DNA of 64,000 nucleotides from Vogesella alkaliphila (lineage in GTDB: Bacteria > Pseudomonadota > Gammaproteobacteria > Burkholderiales > Chromobacteriaceae): assembly GCF_014652475.1 (NCBI RefSeq), contig NZ_BMYW01000001.1:596957-660956 (forward strand), given 5' to 3'. This document shows, piece by piece, positions 61,955-64,000 of the stretch. The notes under the pieces were generated by a model. That model did not search any database and was not told the DNA's origin. It saw nothing but the letters and a program-made list of their open reading frames with translations. The stretch's first letter is position 1. Each line of letters starts with the position of its first letter. The translations under genes were made by a program, and so were the position numbers.

Positions 61955-62848
61955 CTAGGACGCTTCTCGCTTCGGCACATGCTCAAGCAAATGCGCAACA
62001 AATTGGGTGAGCTTTGGCAATGGACGCCGGTCGTGTCGATACACGATGTGGACCGGGTGGGGTTTGGGTGAGTAGGTCTTCAGCACTTGTACCAACGTTC
62101 CGCTTGCCAGATCGTGGGCCACCAGGACCTCCGGTTGCAGTAATAGTCCCGCGCCGGCGATTGCCGCCATGCGCAAGCCGTTGCCGTCATTGCACGTGAA
62201 CACCGATTCCGTCACCAGGCGCGGGCCATCTCCATCCTCGAGCTTCCAGCCGCTACGGCTATTCCATACCGTATGCGACAGGCAATGATGGGCACTCAGA
62301 TCCTGCGGCGTCTCCGGGCACCCGTATTGGGCGAGATAGCCCGGCGATGCACAGATCACCATGCGGTACATGGTCAACGGCTTTGCAACCAGGTCGGCAT
62401 CGCCCAATTCACCAATGCGGATCGCCAGATCAAAACCTTCGTCAATCAGATCGACGTTACGGTTGCTTAATTCCAGTTCCACGCGCACGAGCGGATACAG
62501 CTGCCGGAAAGTCGCGGCCAGCGGGGCGATGACACAGGCGCCAAAGGTGATCGGCGCACTGATACGCAACGTGCCGGACGGTGACGCGCGTAACTGCTCG
62601 ACCGAGGTTTCGGCGATACGCATGTATTCGAGCGCACGCTTTGCATCTTCGTAAAAGACACGGCCAGCATCAGTCAGACGCTGGCGCCGTGTCGTGCGCT
62701 CCAGCAGGCGCGCACCAAGACGCTCTTCAAGTTCACGCACATATTTGCCGACCATTACCGCGGATATGTCCAGCTGCTGCGCGGCCTCGGTGAAGTTGCC
62801 TGCCTCCACGACGGCAACGAAGGTTTCCATGGCACGCAGTCTATCCAT
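61955..62848 (-). CDS. LysR family regulator
   Basis: The 297-residue protein has the helix-turn-helix FVAVVEAGNFTEAAQQLDISAVMVGKYVRELEERLG and an effector domain with PLVRVELELSNRNVDLIDEGFDLAIRIGELGDADLVAK of the CrgA-like group. I take the ATG at 62848 (MDRLRAMETF), the standard LysR opening, instead of the one four codons earlier. It is divergent from an SDR gene that it probably controls; about 107 bp lie between. Confidence 0.9.
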   Translation of the reverse strand: MDRLRAMETFVAVVEAGNFTEAAQQLDISAVMVGKYVRELEERLGARLLERTTRRQRLTDAGRVFYEDAKRALEYMRIAETSVEQLRASPSGTLRISAPITFGACVIAPLAATFRQLYPLVRVELELSNRNVDLIDEGFDLAIRIGELGDADLVAKPLTMYRMVICASPGYLAQYGCPETPQDLSAHHCLSHTVWNSRSGWKLEDGDGPRLVTESVFTCNDGNGLRMAAIAGAGLLLQPEVLVAHDLASGTLVQVLKTYSPKPHPVHIVYRHDRRPLPKLTQFVAHLLEHVPKREAS

Positions 62849-62955
62849 ATTACAAACCATCAGTTAGTAGTATCAATCATTAAAGCACATTTATGATTGC
62901 TTCAGTTCAGGGAAGAATGACAACGTTTCAACCTGAACTCGAAAAGGATTGTTTT

Positions 62956-63564
62956 ATGAAGATCGTCGTAATCGGTGCTGGTGGGGATATTGGTCGTCCG
63001 GTGGCGGATGAACTTGCACGTGATGGCAAACACGAAGTCATTCGTGTCGGCCGTAGCCGGGGTGACCATCAAGTTGACATCACCCGCGATGACAGTGTGA
63101 GCGCACTGTTCAAGCAGATAGGCACCGTCGATGCCATTGTTGTTGCCGCAGGCAACGTCATTCTGGCTCCAGTGCAGCACATGACGGCCGCCGATTTCCA
63201 TAGAGGCTTGCAGGACAAACTGCTCAGCCAAGTGCGCGTCGCGTTGATTGGTCAACATTACCTGAGCGACGGCGGCTCAATAACTTTGACCTCCGGCATT
63301 GCCGTCGATGATCCGATTGCGCAGGGTTCCCATGCCGCAGCGTCGAATGCCGGGATTGAAGGCTTCGTACGTGCCGCTGCATGCGATTTTCGCCGGGGCA
63401 TCCGCATCAATGCCGTTAGTCCGACCGTGCTGATCGAATCCATGGACCGGTTTGGCCCGTTCTTTCCCGGCTACGAAGGCGTGCCGGCGACAAGTGTGGC
63501 GATGGCCTATCGACGAAGTGTGGAAGGCGTGCATAGCGGCCGCGTCTATCGGGTTGGTCATTGA
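62956..63564 (+). CDS. short-chain dehydrogenase (PRK07578-like)
   Basis: The 202-residue SDR has an N-terminal NAD(P)-binding motif VVIGAGGDIGRPVADEL, the AAGN motif, and ITLTSGIAVDDPIAQGS before AASNAGIEGFVRAAACDFRRGIRINAVSPTVLIES. The usual catalytic Tyr-x3-Lys is not present in this subfamily. AAAAGGA precedes the ATG by about 8 bases, which decides it over a start 63 bases upstream. It is divergent from a LysR regulator. The substrate is unknown. Confidence 0.87.
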   Translation: MKIVVIGAGGDIGRPVADELARDGKHEVIRVGRSRGDHQVDITRDDSVSALFKQIGTVDAIVVAAGNVILAPVQHMTAADFHRGLQDKLLSQVRVALIGQHYLSDGGSITLTSGIAVDDPIAQGSHAAASNAGIEGFVRAAACDFRRGIRINAVSPTVLIESMDRFGPFFPGYEGVPATSVAMAYRRSVEGVHSGRVYRVGH

Positions 63565-63784
63565 GGTAAAGAGCTAGCGGCACTTAACCTCCCAGGTCTG
63601 CTACCGGTACCACCCATATTCAGCCCATGAATGGCCACTATATTTCAGGCGATGGCGACCGACAGCAATAGGCCGGGAGCTGTCGCTCATCAGATTTGCT
63701 ACGATTGGCCGCTTTGGCCGAAAAGCTCGGTGGCGACATGAGATAGCCGCCACCTTGGTGGAAAAGTGTGGTCGTAACGACTAC
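63565..63784. other. short intergenic region
   Basis: Nothing with gene character is seen. A GGCCGCTTTGGCC palindrome near 63708 and a CCGCCACCTTGGTGG hairpin near 63748 are the only structures. Confidence 0.45.
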
Positions 63785-63940
63785 CTAAATTTCGATCTGC
63801 TCAGAAATTTCCAAAGCATCATCGACTTCGATCCCGAGATACCGCACCGTGCTTTCTAACTTGGTATGACCAAGCAAGATTTGCACCGCACGCAAGTTCT
63901 TTGTCTTCTTGTAGATCAATGTTGCTTTGGTACGACGTCC
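63785..63940 (-). pseudogene. 3' fragment of a tyrosine recombinase gene
   Basis: The minus strand encodes RRTKATLIYKKTKNLRAVQI, then LLGHTKLESTVRYLGIEVDD and ALEISEQIEI before a stop. This is the C-terminal end of a phage-type tyrosine recombinase with the LLGH and Tyr (VRYLG) motifs. Upstream, a G-run and a stop break the frame at about 63940, so the catalytic domain is not intact within the window. Confidence 0.8.
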
Positions 63941-64000
63941 CCCCCGTTTTCAGTAGCAGAGTGCTTTAGAGTCCGAGGGTAATTTACCTGATTTCTCAGC

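Overview
This 64 kb window looks like the chromosome of a GC-rich betaproteobacterium, most likely of the order Neisseriales (Chromobacteriaceae, Vogesella-like). That placement is an inference from gene content, codon use and gene order; no rRNA or tRNA gene was seen to confirm it. Most of the window is a GC-rich core with short intergenic gaps. It is interrupted by AT-richer accessory islands at about 3.8-5.8 kb, 34.9-36.3 kb, 39.4-40.4 kb, 44.3-46.2 kb and 54.8-64 kb.

Layout. 0-3.2 kb: a glycine-zipper envelope protein, an Lrp-type regulator, a small cupin and a PAS protein with a degenerate GGDEF domain. 3.8-5.8 kb: AT-rich genes of unknown function, with one good integron attC site and a half-site, that look like integron gene cassettes. 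5.8-15.1 kb: a nine-gene vitamin B12 uptake and late-synthesis operon (btuC, btuD, cobO, cbiA, cbiB, cobD, btuF, a second BtuF-like gene, cobQ) behind a cobalamin riboswitch, with most genes joined by ATGA-type overlaps. 15.2-39 kb: housekeeping genes, including an orphan Card1/Can2-like (DUF1887) nuclease, trpE, gph, rpe, apaG, an ATM1-type ABC exporter, a DUF294/CBS protein with a DEDD exonuclease next to acs, rRNA/tRNA modification genes (two pseudouridine synthases, rlmJ), a pentapeptide-repeat membrane protein and gamma-glutamyltransferase. 40.6-46.6 kb: a segment bounded by two copies of the 3' end of a peptide-binding protein gene, carrying an aldo-keto reductase, an MFS exporter, a LysR regulator and an OLD-like ATPase/TOPRIM protein. 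46.5-54.5 kb: the intact peptide-binding protein, a DUF3419 (BtaA-like) plus acetyltransferase-like pair, a zinc-type COG0523 GTPase with a Zur-like double operator, and a LysR/MBL-fold/DsbA-like cluster. 54.8-64 kb: a decayed integron (one cassette with an attC-like site and a deleted integrase gene), a truncated chemotaxis receptor, a two-component system, an unrecognised two-gene module whose second product has a PD-(D/E)XK-like motif set, a LysR/SDR pair and a fragment of another tyrosine recombinase.

The most unusual global signal is a 12-base word, GCGGCCAACSTT (S = C or G). By eye it occurs at about 40 loci in the first 54.7 kb, on both strands, inside genes in all three reading frames, and as inverted pairs that form hairpins between genes. 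I saw no copy in the last 9.3 kb. Its behaviour resembles the DNA uptake sequences of Neisseriaceae and Pasteurellaceae, although the word itself is different from any I know.
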